64,000 bases of DNA, taken from the NCBI GenBank assembly GCA_910588195.1, contig CAJUPN010000001.1, positions 186,001 to 250,000 on the forward strand, written 5' to 3'. The notes under the pieces are model-generated. The model did not search any database. It was not told the DNA's origin and saw only the letters and a program-made list of their open reading frames with translations. The DNA is from an uncultured Bacilli bacterium (lineage in GTDB: Bacteria > Bacillota_I > Bacilli_A > RF39 > UBA660). The stretch's first letter is position 1; each line of letters begins with the position of its first letter. This document shows, piece by piece, positions 62,568-64,000 of the stretch. Both the position numbers and the translations under genes were made by a program.

Positions 62568-63743
62568 ATGATGAATTGTTTTGAAGATTTGGAATGGAGA
62601 GGCTTAATAAAAGATATCTCTAGTCCAGAATTAAGAAAAAAATTAAATGAAGAGAAGCTAACTTTTTATATAGGAACAGATCCTACAGCGGATTCTATGC
62701 ATATTGGTCACTTTTCGTCGTTTTTGATTGCTAGTAGGTTAGCTAAATATGGACACAAACCAATTTTATTAATTGGGGGAGCTACTGGTTTAATTGGAGA
62801 CCCTAAACCTAGCAAGGAACGTCAAATGATTACGAGAGAAGATGTTTTAAAAAATGTAGCTGGTTTAACTAAACAAGCAAAAGAAATATTTGGTTTTGAA
62901 GTTGTTAATAATTATGATTGGACGAAAGATTTAACAACACTTGATTTTTTGAGAGATTATGGAAAATATATTAATGTAAATTATATGTTAGATAAAGATA
63001 TCATAAGCAGAAGATTGGAAACAGGTATTACTTTTTGTGAATTTGCTTATACAATTCTTCAAGGTATGGATTTTGTTGTTTTAAATAAAACTAAAGGAGT
63101 AACTTTACAAGTTGCTGGATCAGATCAATGGGGGAATATTACAACAGGTATTGAACTTGCTCGTAAACGTGATAATGTGGAGTTATTTGGTATGACTATG
63201 CCACTTGTACTTGATGCAAATGGTGTTAAGTTTGGTAAGACTGAAGGTAATGCTTTATGGCTTGATAAGAATAAAACTTCTTCTTATGATTTATATCAAT
63301 ATTTAATAAATTCTAGTGATGAATGTGTAATTGATTATTTGAAAAAGTTAACATTCTTATCTAAAGAAGAAATCTTAAAAATAGAAAAAGAACATATGGA
63401 GAAGCCTGAACTTAGAATGGCTCAAAAACGTCTTGCACATGAAGTTATTTCATTTCTTCATGGAGAAGAAGAAGCTACTAAAGCTCGAGAAACTAGTGAA
63501 GCCATATTCTCTGGTAAAGTTAGTGAGGATATGCCAGCTGTTAAAGTTACATCAAAAACAATTTTAGATATTTTAGTTGAATCTGAATTAGCTCCATCTA
63601 AATCAGAAGCTAGAAGATTAGTGGAGCAAGGTGGTGTAAGTATTGATAATGAAAAGATAACTGATGTTAATTTTGTTGTAGAAAAAACAGAATTTGTTTT
63701 ACAGAAGGGTAAAAAGAAAATTGTTAAAATTGTTATTGAATAA
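62568..63743 (+). CDS. tyrS: Tyrosyl-tRNA synthetase
   Basis: GAGGAG precedes two ATG codons, 62568 or 62571; 391 residues. It is the TyrRS class I core: HIGH in TADSMHIGHFSSF, tyrosine-binding QVAGSDQWGN, and the KMSKS loop as KFGKTEGNALWL, normal for bacterial TyrRS. The C-terminal S4-like RNA-binding domain (~325-391) is present (SKSEARRLVEQGGVSI). It is controlled by the short T-box upstream. Confidence 0.96.
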   Translation: MMNCFEDLEWRGLIKDISSPELRKKLNEEKLTFYIGTDPTADSMHIGHFSSFLIASRLAKYGHKPILLIGGATGLIGDPKPSKERQMITREDVLKNVAGLTKQAKEIFGFEVVNNYDWTKDLTTLDFLRDYGKYINVNYMLDKDIISRRLETGITFCEFAYTILQGMDFVVLNKTKGVTLQVAGSDQWGNITTGIELARKRDNVELFGMTMPLVLDANGVKFGKTEGNALWLDKNKTSSYDLYQYLINSSDECVIDYLKKLTFLSKEEILKIEKEHMEKPELRMAQKRLAHEVISFLHGEEEATKARETSEAIFSGKVSEDMPAVKVTSKTILDILVESELAPSKSEARRLVEQGGVSIDNEKITDVNFVVEKTEFVLQKGKKKIVKIVIE

Positions 63744-63780
63744 AGAAGTTGTGGTTGAGTTTCACAACTTTTCTTCTTTT
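63744..63780 (+). terminator. Terminator after tyrS
   Basis: AAGAAGTTGTG and CACAACTTTTCTT form a long stem with T-rich flanks. Confidence 0.85.
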
Positions 63781-63797
63781 ATAAAAGGGTAAGTTTA

Positions 63798-63826
63798 TTG
63801 CAATTTAGTTACCAATAAACTATAAT
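63798..63826 (+). promoter_or_regulatory. sufC promoter
   Basis: TTGCAA at 63798, 17-bp spacer, TATAAT at 63821-63826. Confidence 0.78.
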
Positions 63827-63844
63827 TGATATGAGGTGGCCTTT

Positions 63845-64000
63845 ATGTTAAATATAAAAAACTTAAAAGTAGCTATAGATGATAAAGTAATATTAGAAAA
63901 CTTCTCTTTAGATATAAATGATGGTGATGTTGTTGCTTTAATGGGACCAAATGGTATAGGAAAGAGTACTATTTGTAAAGTTATTATGGGAGATCCAACT
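63845..64000 (+). CDS. sufC: Fe-S cluster assembly ATPase SufC (3' end outside window)
   Basis: GAGGTGG precedes the ATG; 52 residues seen before the window ends. [20 protein letters not shown] and the Walker [20 protein letters not shown] match SufC, the ABC-type ATPase of the SufBCD scaffold, including the MGxP stretch after Walker A that is usual for SufC. In Firmicutes it heads the sufCDSUB operon, so sufD, sufS, sufU and sufB are expected next. Confidence 0.88.
   Translation, partial: MLNIKNLKVAIDDKVILENFSLDINDGDVVALMGPNGIGKSTICKVIMGDPT

Noticed and set aside
1..64000. Mollicute genetic code with TGA as tryptophan
   Set aside because: Many genes (clpP neighbours, dnaB, trmB downstream lipoprotein) end at TGA exactly where families end, and tryptophan is encoded by TGG.
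1..64000. tRNA or rRNA genes
   Set aside because: None seen on reading both strands; the only structured RNAs found are the T-boxes, the rpsD leader and the antisense RNAs.

Overview
The window is a very A+T-rich chromosomal segment of a low-GC Gram-positive bacterium. TGA is used as a stop throughout, and there are clear AGGAGG-type ribosome binding sites and TTGACA/TATAAT promoters. Three T-box leaders, DnaB/DnaI-type primosome genes, WhiA, a TrmB/ClpP/RNase J complement, CotE-like and Cse60-like proteins and a SufC start all point to Bacillota, class Bacilli. The reduced style, with many small surface proteins and few metabolic genes, fits uncultured gut Bacilli near the Mollicutes/RF39 area. 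That placement is inference.

Layout. 1-2.8 kb: end of an ABC exporter, then a surface protein with a lectin-like C-terminus. 3.1-5.7 kb: a truncated DUF1016 gene, a BspA-type leucine-rich-repeat surface protein and a second DUF1016 relic. 5.7-10 kb: a PAS/receiver/degenerate HD-GYP regulator, two exported or membrane proteins, whiA. 10.2-15.1 kb: a second lectin-like surface protein, clpP, a uridine-kinase-like gene, gap. 15.1-24.4 kb: three near-identical copies of a ~350-bp element (a 24-residue hydrophobic peptide gene opposed by a promoter for an antisense RNA), a BspA-type gene, a cohesin/dockerin-like protein, and a T-box operon of a CYTH protein plus ileS. 24.5-29.4 kb: four uncharacterised helical proteins, rpsD with a pseudoknot leader, tatD. 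29.5-35.8 kb: a GH31 glucosidase and a T-box operon with leuS, whose editing domain carries two Nudix domains. 35.9-40.8 kb: an SGNH hydrolase on the shared surface module, HIT, cotE-like, GNAT and two broken genes. 41-45 kb: an RNase J paralogue, dnaB, dnaI. 45.1-49.3 kb: a cadherin-like surface protein and a pilus-like cluster. 49.3-56 kb: cse60-like, ATP-grasp, flippase, trmB and an envelope operon. 56.2-60.9 kb: an HTH regulator, a small secreted protein and an ABC system. 61-64 kb: a zinc-ribbon membrane protein, tyrS under an unusually short T-box, and the start of sufC.

How the genes work together. The recurring theme is surface diversification. One ~190-residue N-terminal anchor module occurs at six loci, joined to different C-terminal domains: lectin-like (two), BspA repeats (two), SGNH esterase (one), and a truncated copy. 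The lectin-like tails look like the variable ends of diversity-generating-retroelement targets, but no reverse transcriptase is in the window. The tripled peptide/antisense-RNA element sits beside these genes and beside the leftover tail of a lost BspA gene, so this family appears to turn over by duplication and deletion around those repeats. The best candidates for something undescribed are the tripled element, the anchor-module family, the double-Nudix LeuRS and the HTH/secreted-protein/ABC cluster.
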